NCBI RefSeq assembly: GCF_003403075.1
Contig: NZ_CP031557.1
Span: 2,356,001-2,420,000, forward strand
Origin: Flavobacterium psychrotrophum
Lineage (GTDB): Bacteria; Bacteroidota; Bacteroidia; Flavobacteriales; Flavobacteriaceae
Reading direction: 5' to 3'
DNA: 64,000 nucleotides
Positions within the stretch are counted from its first letter, which is position 1. Each line of letters starts with the position of its first letter. A model generated the notes under the pieces. That model was not told where the DNA came from, searched no databases, and saw only the letters and a program-made list of their open reading frames with translations. A program made the position numbers and the translations under genes. This document shows positions 42,599 through 51,600 of the stretch, one piece after another.

Positions 42599-42825
42599 TG
42601 CTTACCATAACCCTGCAACGCGCCAAGTGCATTGGCTGTAACTACTGTGCAGACCTGGCTCCCGAAAAGTTTGTGATGAGCCGGAAAGATGGCAAATCGG
42701 TACTGCTGCATTCTGTAGAAAAGAAAGGTTTTTTTACCCTGAAAGAGGCTGATATGACGCAAACAGCATCTTGCGAAAATGCCGCTAAGGCCTGCCCGGT
42801 AAAAATTATAACCATCCGATTTTAA
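42598..42825 (+). CDS. small 4Fe-4S ferredoxin
   Basis: A 75-residue protein with cysteines spaced as in single-cluster ferredoxins: KCIGCNYCADLAPEKF near the N-terminus (CxxCxxC) and CENAAKACPVKIITI near the C-terminus, whose last Cys-Pro completes the cluster. The start shares one base with the U32 stop, so the two are translationally coupled. It is the probable redox partner of the U32 protein upstream (inference from position). Confidence 0.9.
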   Translation: MLTITLQRAKCIGCNYCADLAPEKFVMSRKDGKSVLLHSVEKKGFFTLKEADMTQTASCENAAKACPVKIITIRF

Positions 42826-42964
42826 ACGCTTATATTTCGCACAAGTAGTTTATAAATTTTATACATCAAAAACCTGTATTAGGAAGAGCATGAAGCTTTG
42901 TATGTTCTCAGTATGTCATTAAACTTATAATAAACGAAAATACATAATAGCCTGAATATTTTTT

Positions 42965-43016
42965 TCTCGCAAAGGCATAAAGCCGCAAAGCTTTGCGGCT
43001 TTGCGCCTTAGCGAGA
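42965..43016. repeat. palindromic repeat of the CGCAAAGGC type, second copy
   Basis: A near-perfect 52 bp palindrome (26 bp arms, three mismatches) centred on GCAAAG/CTTTGC. The start TCTCGCAAAGGC resembles TCACGCAAAGGC of the larger repeat at 23232-23376, and both share a GCAAAGCTTTGC core. It lies between the ferredoxin gene and the lmo0937-type gene, which converge on it. It could be a transcription or mRNA-stability element of a dispersed family. Confidence 0.8.
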
Positions 43017-43033
43017 AATATTTAAAACAAAAA

Positions 43034-43067
43034 AACGCCGTTACGGTTATTAAAACCGAACGGCGTT
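43034..43067 (-). terminator. terminator of the DUF4142-lmo0937 operon
   Basis: AACGCCGTT (43034-43042) plus CGGTT (43044-43048) pair with AACCG (43054-43058) plus AACGGCGTT (43059-43067). The stem is followed on the minus strand by a T-run. Confidence 0.85.
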
Positions 43068-43094
43068 CTCATAGTTGCCAAAGTGGCTGATGAA

Positions 43095-43256
43095 TTAAAG
43101 TGGCCTTCTCCTGCCGCTAATCAGGTTAAACAAGATCATAATGACTGCAACCACAAGCAGCAGGTGGATAAGGCTTCCGGCTACATGAAAAGCAAAGCTT
43201 CCCATTGCCCAGCCAATTATCAGTAGTATGGCAATTATATACAGTAAACTTCTCAT
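43095..43256 (-). CDS. lmo0937-type small membrane protein
   Basis: A 53-residue protein starting MRSLLYIIAILLIIGWAMGS, with a second hydrophobic segment SLIHLLLVVAVIMILFNLI and a basic end GRRRPL. Two membrane helices in about 50 residues with an AGSLIHLLLVVAVI core are the lmo0937 family, often found with stress-related genes. The function is not established. The gene lies 42 bp downstream of the DUF4142 gene on the same strand and is closed by a terminator, so they form a two-gene operon. Confidence 0.85.
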   Translation of the reverse strand: MRSLLYIIAILLIIGWAMGSFAFHVAGSLIHLLLVVAVIMILFNLISGRRRPL

Positions 43257-43298
43257 AGCGTTTATATTTTAGGTTATAGATAAGGTTATTCAGGTTTA

Positions 43299-43901
43299 TT
43301 ATTTGGCAGCATCTACCTTAGCCTGAAGCGTTTTTGCCTGGTCAAGGTGGCTTCTAAGGTTAGGCAGCATTTTTGCGGCCCATGCCTTGATATCCGGGTC
43401 TTTAGCGTTTTCAGCTGCTTTTTCTATCTTGCTTATTGCTTTCTCATGGCCGTCTACCATAGCATCGGCATACGCTTTATCAAAGTCATGCCCTGTTTTA
43501 TCATTAAGGCTTTTAAAGTCATCGTTACCATCTTCAGTAAGTGTTTGCGGTATCGTAATACTTTTAGCAGCAGCAGCAGCTTTCAGCTCATCAAAAGATT
43601 TTGCATGCATCTCTGCCATCATTTTACCAAAAGCTTTAGTTTCTGCATGAACACCTTTAGTTTGTGCCAGTTTACCAAGCTCAATCTCCTTAAGGTCTGT
43701 GTCAGCAGCAAATACCAGGTATTCAGAATCGTCTTCCAGACTGTCTTTAGCTGTATCGTCAAACGTTTGTTCGTTGGCTTCTTCAGCGGCTTCTTTACTG
43801 TCTTCTGCTTTAGGTTCCTGCTTGCACGAAGTTGCTCCTAATGAAAGGGTAACTACAGCGGCTCCAAGAAACAGTTTGCTAAATAATGAGGTCTTTTTCA
43901 T
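43299..43901 (-). CDS. DUF4142 lipoprotein (ferritin-like fold)
   Basis: A 200-residue lipoprotein: MKKTSLFSKLFLGAAVVTLS then LGATSC, where the Cys is the lipidation site, followed by an acidic linker (EPKAEDSKEAAEEANEQ). DUF4142 follows: DDSEYLVFAADTDLKEIELG and MMAEMHAKSFDELKAAAAAK, then DFDKAYADAMVDGHEKAISKIEKAA. This four-helix fold is related to ferritin-like DUF305 proteins; the conserved His/Glu positions suggest metal binding, but activity is unknown. The family is often induced by stress. It is the upstream gene of an operon with the lmo0937-type membrane protein. Confidence 0.88.
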   Translation of the reverse strand: MKKTSLFSKLFLGAAVVTLSLGATSCKQEPKAEDSKEAAEEANEQTFDDTAKDSLEDDSEYLVFAADTDLKEIELGKLAQTKGVHAETKAFGKMMAEMHAKSFDELKAAAAAKSITIPQTLTEDGNDDFKSLNDKTGHDFDKAYADAMVDGHEKAISKIEKAAENAKDPDIKAWAAKMLPNLRSHLDQAKTLQAKVDAAK

Positions 43902-44052
43902 GATAGGTTATTTTTGTGTTTTTGTATAATGCTAAATTACTTTGTTAAAATACACCGTGCTGTTAGCAATATCACAATAAGTGTTAGGGTAATGCTAAAT
44001 GTTTTCAAATCAGGCATACGCATTTTGTAGCTGTATCTTCCGGCAAAAAGAT

Positions 44053-44060
44053 TACCTTTG
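44053..44060 (+). promoter_or_regulatory. -7 promoter box of the YehS-like gene
   Basis: TACCTTTG matches TAnnTTTG exactly. A TTTG at 44024-44027 is 25 bp upstream, slightly more than the usual spacing. The box lies 13 bp before the chosen ATG at 44074 and so rules out an upstream start at 43999. Confidence 0.55.
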
Positions 44061-44073
44061 CAAAAAACATGAA

Positions 44074-44508
44074 ATGAATAACAACGATGTATTTAAAAAG
44101 CTGCGCGTGGCGCTGCAACTGCGCGACGACCAGATCGTAGAAATCCTTGAGCTTGTAGACTTCCGTATTTCTAAGGCAGAGCTTGGGGCTTTCTTTCGCA
44201 ATACAGACCACCCTAACTATATGGAGTGTGGCGACCAGGTATTACGCAATTTTTTAAATGCACTTATCATTCACCTGCGCGGTACTAAAGAAGCGCCTAA
44301 AAATCCGCAGGACGTTATTAATACTAATAGAGAAGCCGTAAAAACTGCGCCGAGGCTTCAGGATGCCGATAACGCACCTCGTGCAAGTAAAGCCCCTGCA
44401 AAAAAGCCTGCACCTAAAAAGCAAAAAGGCCCTTTTGCCAAACCTAAAAAACCAGAACCTGTAGTTGAAAGGGTAAAATTCAACAACGGTAAAAATAAAA
44501 AAGGATAA
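44074..44508 (+). CDS. DUF1456 (YehS-like) protein
   Basis: A 144-residue protein. The DUF1456 domain pattern is seen in MNNNDVFKKLRVALQLRDDQIVEILELVDFRISKAELGAFFRNTDHPNYMECGDQVLRNFLNALI: two repeats of about 35 residues related to each other. A basic, Pro/Lys-rich tail of about 70 residues (KAPAKKPAPKKQKGPFAKPKKPEP) is added and may bind nucleic acid. The function of YehS is unknown. The stop codon lies inside the terminator hairpin. Confidence 0.85.
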   Translation: MNNNDVFKKLRVALQLRDDQIVEILELVDFRISKAELGAFFRNTDHPNYMECGDQVLRNFLNALIIHLRGTKEAPKNPQDVINTNREAVKTAPRLQDADNAPRASKAPAKKPAPKKQKGPFAKPKKPEPVVERVKFNNGKNKKG

Positions 44509-44526
44509 GCGCAAGCTTATCCTTTT
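44499..44526 (+). terminator. bidirectional terminator between yehS-like and sugE-like genes
   Basis: AAAAGGATAAGC (44499-44510) and GCTTATCCTTTT (44515-44526) form a perfect 12 bp stem with a GCAA tetraloop, A-rich on one side and T-rich on the other. It overlaps the stop of the + strand gene and can serve both convergent genes. Confidence 0.88.
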
Positions 44527-44547
44527 TGGTTATTATAATAAATACAT

Positions 44548-44877
44548 TTAGTGCGTTGACACCACTTTTAAGCCAATAATAGAAGCTATTAGTGTGCTAA
44601 TAAAAAACATGCGTAAAAACGTGGCGGGTTCTTTAAAAACAAAGATACCTACCAATACTGTACCCACTGCCCCTATTCCTGTCCATACTGCATAAGCGGT
44701 ACCTAAAGGAAGTGTTTGCGTAGCTTTTAGCAAAAGTCCCATACTTAAAAAAAGGCATGCTATAAAGCCGGTGTACCAAAGGTATGATTCTGTTCCTGTT
44801 GTTTCTTTTCCTTTACCCAGGCAAAGTGTAAACCCTACTTCAAAAAGCCCGCCAATAATCAATAGTATCCAATTCAT
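44548..44877 (-). CDS. sugE: SMR-family small multidrug/guanidinium exporter (SugE-like)
   Basis: A 109-residue, four-helix transporter. The essential Glu is in GGLFEVGFTLCLGK (residue 13), and GTAYAVWTGIGAVGTVLVG is the signature of the family. The SugE/Gdx subgroup, to which the AVWTGIGAVG sequence fits, exports guanidinium and quaternary ammonium compounds. No guanidine riboswitch is visible in the 75 bp upstream. Instead a Crp/Fnr-type regulator gene lies directly upstream on the same strand and may control it. The protein acts as a dimer; it is usually a proton antiporter. Confidence 0.88.
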   Translation of the reverse strand: MNWILLIIGGLFEVGFTLCLGKGKETTGTESYLWYTGFIACLFLSMGLLLKATQTLPLGTAYAVWTGIGAVGTVLVGIFVFKEPATFLRMFFISTLIASIIGLKVVSTH

Positions 44878-44952
44878 AATTTTGTTCTGTTTTATGAGGC
44901 AAAGCTATGGATTGCCATTGGGAACAAATTTTGCAAATGGTAAAAAATATGG

Positions 44953-45516
44953 TTATTTTATCTCTGCCCTAATACGGCTAAGGCTTGCCTGTGTAATACC
45001 GAGATATGATGCAATATGTCCTAATTGTACACGTTGTATAAGGTGGGGATACATGGTAATTATTTCATTATAGCGTTCTAAAGCCGTACGAAATTGCCTG
45101 CTTATAAGCCTTTCTTCCACTTTGAGCAATTCAACTTCGGCAAACTTCCTGCCCCAGTTTGCAATGTGAATGTCCTGATAATACAATTTCCTGATGCTTT
45201 CAACTTCCATCCTATATAACTCACAGTCCTCTAAAAGCTCTATACTCTCATATCCTTTTTCGTCGGCAACAAAGCTTTTCATTGATATTACTGTATCGCC
45301 TTCTTTGCCAAACCAAAATGTTACCTGGTTATCTCCCCTCTCAGAATATGCCCTAACGATACCTGACTTTATAAAATAAATAGACTTCTCTACGGTATCT
45401 GCATGTATAATAACGTGCCCTTTGGGTAAGGAAACTTCATGCAGGTGCTCCTTTAAAGCCTGTTTAGAAGCAGGCGGAATCAAGTAGATGCCATCAAGAA
45501 TTTCATCAAAGTCCAT
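44953..45516 (-). CDS. Crp/Fnr family transcriptional regulator
   Basis: A 187-residue protein with an N-terminal cyclic-nucleotide-binding-like beta-roll (LPKGHVIIHADTVEKSIYFIKSGIVRAYSER, then GKEGDTVISMKSFVADEKGYESIELLEDCELYRM) and a short C-terminal helix-turn-helix (RVQLGHIASYLGITQASLSRIRAEI). The roll lacks the usual cAMP-binding residues, so the effector is unknown. The start at 45516 (MDFDEILDGIYLIPPASKQA) is chosen because the earlier in-frame codons lie in the terminator of the giant gene. A -7 box (CAAAACTA, complement of TAnnTTTG) is at 45541-45548. It probably forms an operon with sugE. Confidence 0.9.
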   Translation of the reverse strand: MDFDEILDGIYLIPPASKQALKEHLHEVSLPKGHVIIHADTVEKSIYFIKSGIVRAYSERGDNQVTFWFGKEGDTVISMKSFVADEKGYESIELLEDCELYRMEVESIRKLYYQDIHIANWGRKFAEVELLKVEERLISRQFRTALERYNEIITMYPHLIQRVQLGHIASYLGITQASLSRIRAEIK

Positions 45517-45556
45517 TGTGTTTGCATATTTGGTATACTGCAAAACTAAAACAAAA

Positions 45557-45580
45557 AAGCCGGACATTACTGTCCGGCTT
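45557..45580 (-). terminator. terminator of the giant T9SS protein gene
   Basis: AAGCCGGACA (45557-45566) pairs perfectly with TGTCCGGCTT (45571-45580), loop TTAC. On the minus strand it is followed by a run of T. Confidence 0.9.
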
Positions 45581-45603
45581 ATATAAGATGCTATTGACTA
45601 TAC

Positions 45604-48600
45604 TTAGTCTTTTACAAATTTTTGTACATACTTGTTGTCTGTAGTTTGTATCTCTACAAAATAAACACCGGCCTCTAATATCCTCACGTCAATTTTATTG
45701 TCTGCGAAGTTAGTAACCGATATTGTTTTACCAAAAAGGTCAACAATTTTAACTGCTTTAATTACCTCATCTGTTTTTATGTTAAGCACTGTAGTTGCAG
45801 GGCTTGGATAAATGACAAGGTTATTTTTTACAATTGGGTTTTTAATGCTTAGTGTGCTAATGGTTACACATTCGCTTACTGCATTACAACCATTAAACTC
45901 AATCATTACAGCATACTGTCCGTTTGCGGTAGCAGTATAGCTTTGATCTGTAGCTCCTTCTATTACTGCATTTCCGTTAGCACAATCTACCCACTGGTAA
46001 GTAGCACCTTGCTGGATTGCTGTAATGGTCTCTGCGTTTAAAGATGTAGTTGCATCAAGTGTATTTACCTCTATGGTAAGCGTAGCTGTAGCAGCACACT
46101 GGTTTGCATCCGGTGTAAAGGTATACGTCGTAGTCGCTGTGTTATTAAGCTCAGGCGACCATGTACCTGTTATACCATTAGTAGATGTTACAGGCAGTGC
46201 TTCAAGCGTAGCGCCTGAACATACAGGATCTACCACAGCAAACTCTGGTGTCGTAGCAGGAGTAACCTCTATGGTAAGCGTAGCTGTAGCAGCACACTGG
46301 TTTGCATCTGGTGTAAAGGTATAAGTAGTCGTAGCTGTATTATTCAGCTCCGGAGACCATGTACCTGTAACACCGTTTACAGACGTTGTAGGCAATGCAG
46401 CAAGTACAGTACCAGAACATATAGCATCTACAGTTGTAAATACCGGTTCTACAACAGGGTTAACCACTATGGTTAATGTAACGGTATCTGCACAGTTACT
46501 CTCTGGTGTAAAGGTATAGGTAGTGGTTGCTGTATTATTAAGCGCCGGAGACCATGTACCAGTAATACCATTTGTAGATGTTGTAGGTAATGCTGCAAGT
46601 GTAGCACCTGAACATATTGGTGCAACTGCTGCAAATGTTGGTGTTCCTACAGGGTTAACTGTAATAGTTAACGTAGCTGTAGTAGCACACTGGCCTGTTG
46701 CAGGTGTAAAGGTATAGGTAGTAGTCGCTGTGTTGTTAAGCGCCGGAGACCATGTACCCGTAACTCCATTTGTAGATGTTGTAGGCAACGCTGCAAGTGT
46801 AGCACCAGAACATATAGGAGCAACAACAGCAAATGCAGGAACTGTAGCAGGTGTAACTTCTATAGTAAGTGTAACTGTAGTAGCACACTGGCCTGTTGCA
46901 GGTGTAAAGGTATAGGTAGTAGTCGCTGTATTGTTAAGCGCCGGAGACCATGTACCCGTAACTCCGTTTGTAGACGTTGTTGGCAACGCTGCAAGTGTAG
47001 TACCAGAGCATATAGGAGCAACAACAGCAAATGCAGGAACTACTACAGGGTTAACTGTAATGGTTAGCGTAGTTGTAGCAGCACACTGGCCTGTTGCAGG
47101 TGTAAAGGTATAAGTAGTAGTCGCTGTATTATTAAGCGCAGGAGACCATGTACCTGTAACACCGTTTGTAGACGTTGTTGGCAACGCTGCAAGTGTAGCA
47201 CCAGAACATATAGGAGCAACTGCTGCAAATGCAGGAACTACTATTGGGTTAACCGTAATAGTTAACGTAGCTGTAGTAGCGCACTGTCCTGTTGCAGGCG
47301 TAAAGGTATAGGTAGTAGTCGCGGTGTTATTAAGCGCCGGAGACCATGTACCTGTAACACCATTTGTAGATGTTGTTGGCAACGCAGCAAGTGTAGCACC
47401 AGAACATATTGGGGCAACGACAGCAAATGCAGGAACTGTAGGCGCGTTAACAGTAATGGTTAACGTAGCCGTAGCAGCACATTGTCCTGCCGATGGCGTA
47501 AAGGTATAGGTAGTAGTCGCTGTGTTATTAAGTGCCGGAGACCATGTACCTGTAACACCGTTTGTAGATGTTGTTGGTAATGCAACAAGTGTAGCACCAG
47601 AACATATAGGAGCAACAGCTGTAAATGTTGGCGCTACTATCGGGTTAACCGTAATGGTTAGCGTAGTTGTTACCGCACACTGCCCTGTTGCAGGTGTAAA
47701 GGTATAGGTAGTAGTCGCTGTATTATTAAGCGCAGGAGACCAAGTACCCGTAACACCGTTTGTAGACGTTGTTGGTAATGCTGCAAGTGTAGCACCAGAA
47801 CATATAGGAGCAACAACAGCAAATGCAGGAACTACTATTGGGTTAACCGTAATAGTTAACGTAGCTGTAGTAGCACACTGGCCTGTTGCAGGTGTAAAGG
47901 TGTAGGTAGTAGTAGCTGTATTATTTAGCGCCGGAGACCATGTACCTGTAACACCGTTTGTAGATGTTGTAGGTAACGCTGCAAGTGTAGCACCAGAACA
48001 TATTGGTGCAACTGCTGCAAATGCAGGTACTGTTGGTGCATTAACCGTAATGGTTAGTGTAGCCGTAGTAGCGCACTGTCCTGTTGCAGGCGTAAAGGTA
48101 TAGGTTGTAGTCGCTGTATTATTAAGCGCAGGAGACCATGTACCTGTAACACCGTTTGTAGATGTTGTAGGCAATGCCGCAAGCGTAGTACCAGAACATA
48201 TAGGCGCAACTGCTGCAAATGCAGGAACTGTACCCGGTGTAATAGTAACGTTTACGTTTACTCTTGGGCTTTCGCAGCCATTTACGGTTTGCGTTGCATA
48301 GTATGTACCGGTAGCTAGTGTAGCTGTAGCTGCCAGGGCAGTTCCGCCTGTAGCGTTAGCATACCATTTAACAGCAGTACCTGTAGCAACAAGGTTAGCT
48401 ACTGTAGCGCTTCCGCAGAAGATTTGTGCAGCCGCCGTTGGAGCAAGAGGGCCGGCCGGAGCAGCATTAACTGTTACAGTTGCTGTAGACGTACATCCTC
48501 CTGCACTCTTAACAGTTACCTGGTACGTACCCGGAAGTACATTTGATAATACCGCTGAATCCTGGAAGTTTGTTCCGTCGATGCTATAAGTAAATCCTGT

Positions 48601-51600
48601 AGGTGCTGTAACAGTTACAGTACCCAGAGGTGCAGCACAAGTAGGCTGCGTAACCGAAACTACCGGAGTAGCCGGAACTTGCGGCGCTGCGTTAATTGTA
48701 ACCGGAGTTACAGCAGATATACATCCCGCTGCATTTTTAACCGTTACACTATAAGTACCTGCTACAACTGTAGCAAAAATAGCAGATGCCTGATAAGCCG
48801 TACCATTAATACTGTATGTTAATCCTGTACCTAATGGTGCAGTAACCACAATATTTCCGGTAGATGTAGTACAATCAGGCTGTGTAACTGTAACAAGAGG
48901 CGTAGCCGGTACTTCTACAGCAGCGTTGATAGTAACCGAAGTTACAGCCGATGTACATCCCGCAGCATTTTTAGCCGTTACGTTATAAGTACCTGCTGCA
49001 AGTGCAGTAAAGGTAGACGATGCCTGGTAGGTTGTACCATTAACACTAAAGGTTAATCCGCTACCTGTTGGCGATGTTACTACAATTGTTCCTGTAGCAA
49101 CCGCACAAGACGGCTGTGTAGTTGTTACTACCGGAGCAGTTGGCGTTGCAGGAGCAGCGTTTATAGTAACCGAAGTTACAGCCGAGATACATCCTGCAGC
49201 ATTTTTAGCCGTTACATTATAAGTACCTGCTGCAAGAGCAGTAAATGTAGACGATGTCTGATAATTTGTCCCATCAACACTGAACGTTAATCCTGTACCT
49301 GTTGGTGCAGTAACTACAATAGTACCTGTAGCAACTGAACAAGTAGGTTGTGTAGTTGTTACAACCGGTGTTTCAGGTGTTGCAGGAGCTGCGTTTATTG
49401 TAACCGAAGTTACGGCCGATGTACATCCCGCAGCGTTTTTAGCAGTTACATTATAAGTACCTGCTGCAAGTGCAGTAAATGTAGCTGATGCCTGATAGAT
49501 TGTACCATTAACACTAAAGGTTAATCCGGTACCTGTTGGCGATGTTACTACAATTGTTCCTGTAGCAACCGCACAAGATGGCTGAGTAATTGTTACTACC
49601 GGAGCCGTAGGCGTTGCAGGAGCAGCGTTGATTGTAACCGAAGTTACAACCGAGATACATCCCGCTGCGTTTTTAGCGGTTACACTGTAAGTACCTGCTG
49701 CAAGGCTGCCAAATGTAGCCGATGCCTGATACGTTGTACCATTAACACTATAAGTAAGTCCTGTACCTGTTGGTGCAGTAACTGCAATAGTACCTGTAGC
49801 AACTGCACAAGTAGGTTGTGTAGTTGTTACAACCGGAGTTGATGGAGTTGCAGGTGCAGCATTGATAGTAACCGAAGTTACGGCAGAGATACATCCCGCA
49901 GCATTTTTAGCCGTTACATTATAAGTACCTGCTGCAAGTGCAGTAAAGGTAGCTGATGCCTGATAGGCCGTACCATTAACACTATAAGTAAGTCCTGTAC
50001 CTGTTGGCGATGTTACTACAATTGTTCCTGTAGCAACCGCACAAGATGGCTGAGTAATTGTTACTACCGGAGCCGTTGGCGTTGCAGGAGCAGCGTTGAT
50101 TGTAACCGAAGTTACAGCCGATGTACATCCTGTAGCATTCTTAGCAGTTACACTGTAAGTACCTGCTGCAAGGTTTCCAAATGTAGCCGATGCCTGATAC
50201 GTAGTACCATTTACACTATAAGTAAGTCCTGTACCTGTTGGTGCAGTAACTACAATAGTACCTGTAGCAACTGAACAAGTAGGTTGTGTAGTTGTTACAA
50301 CCGGTGTTGCAGGTGTTGCAGGGGCAGCATTGATGGTAACCGAAGCAGCCCATGATATACATCCTGCCGAGTTTTTAGCAGTTACGCTATAAGTACCTAC
50401 CGCAACATTGCTAAATGTATTTGATGTTTGGTAAGTAGTACCATTAATACTAAAAGTTAAATCTGTACCTGTTGGCGTGTTAACAACCATAGATCCTGTG
50501 CTCACAGCACATGTTGGCTGTGTAGCTGTAACTGTTGGCCTTGCCGGTGCAGATGGTGCAGGATTAACTATAGCTGAATTTATTGTAGATATACAGCCTG
50601 CTGCATTTTTAGCAGTAACACTATATGTTCCCGGCCCAACATTTGCAAAAGTAGCCGATGCCTGGTAGGTAGTACCGTTAATGCTATAGGTAAGTCCTGT
50701 ACCTGTTGGTGCAGTAACTACAATAGTTCCTGTAGCAGATGCACAGTTTGGCTGTGTAATTGTTACAACCGGAGTCTGAGGAGCAGCATTAACCGTTACC
50801 GTAACCGGAACCCTTGCACTCTCGCAATTGTTAACTGTTTGGGTAGCGTAATATGTTCCTGATGATGTTATGGCTGTAGTAGCTGCAAGAGCTGATCCGC
50901 CATTTGCTGTATTATACCATTTTATGTTACTACCTGTAGCAACAAGGTTAGCAACTGTAGCGCTTCCGCAGAAGTTTTGAGCCGCAGCTGTAGGTAATGC
51001 CGTTGCATTAACAGTTATAGAAACCGCATTTCTTGCACTTTCGCAACCATTTACAGTTTGAGATACAAAGTATGTGCCCGTAGTAACCGCTGCTGTTGGA
51101 GCAAGAGCAGTTCCGCCTGTAAATACGTTATACCATTTAATGTTAGTACCTGTAGCAACAAGGTTAGCCACTGTGGCGCTTCCACAAAGTAAAAGGTCTG
51201 AAGCGTTAGGTATTTGCGTTGTAGTAATTGTTACATAAGCCTGTGCTTTATTACTTTCACAACCGTTTAGTGTTTGTGTTACAAAATAAGTACCTGTAAC
51301 AAGAAGCGTGTTAGATGGTAGTGGGTTGCCATTATCATCGTTATACCATTTAAGAGCAGTACCTGTAGCAACAAGGTTAGCCACGGTAGCGCCATTACAT
51401 AAGGTTTGGTTTGTAACAGTAGCATATTGTGTACGGTTTACTGTTACCGCAACCGCTGTACGGCTACTCTCACAACCGTTAACAGTTTGCGATACATAGT
51501 AAGTACGGGTTGTTAGGTCTGTAAACGGATCAAGAGCAGAACCTCCTGTAGCAGCAAGATACCATTTTAGATTAGTACCTGTAGCAACAATATCTATTAA

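Noticed and set aside
43999..44073. An upstream start of the YehS-like gene.
   Set aside because: The promoter -7 box at 44053-44060 would lie inside the coding region. The start at 44074 matches the family N-terminus MNNNDVF.
44878..44952. A guanidine riboswitch upstream of the SugE-like gene.
   Set aside because: The gap to the regulator gene is only 75 bp and shows no riboswitch-like paired elements.
46025..47707. A ladder of similar open frames of 60-99 codons on the plus strand opposite block D.
   Set aside because: They recur at the repeat period, lack start signals and are mirror images of the repeated coding strand, so they are shadows.
46070..48235. Regular ~198 bp direct repeats that could be taken for a CRISPR-like or satellite array.
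   Set aside because: They are in frame, encode nearly identical PKD/Ig-like domains and continue seamlessly into other domains of the same protein. The unit is far too long for CRISPR.
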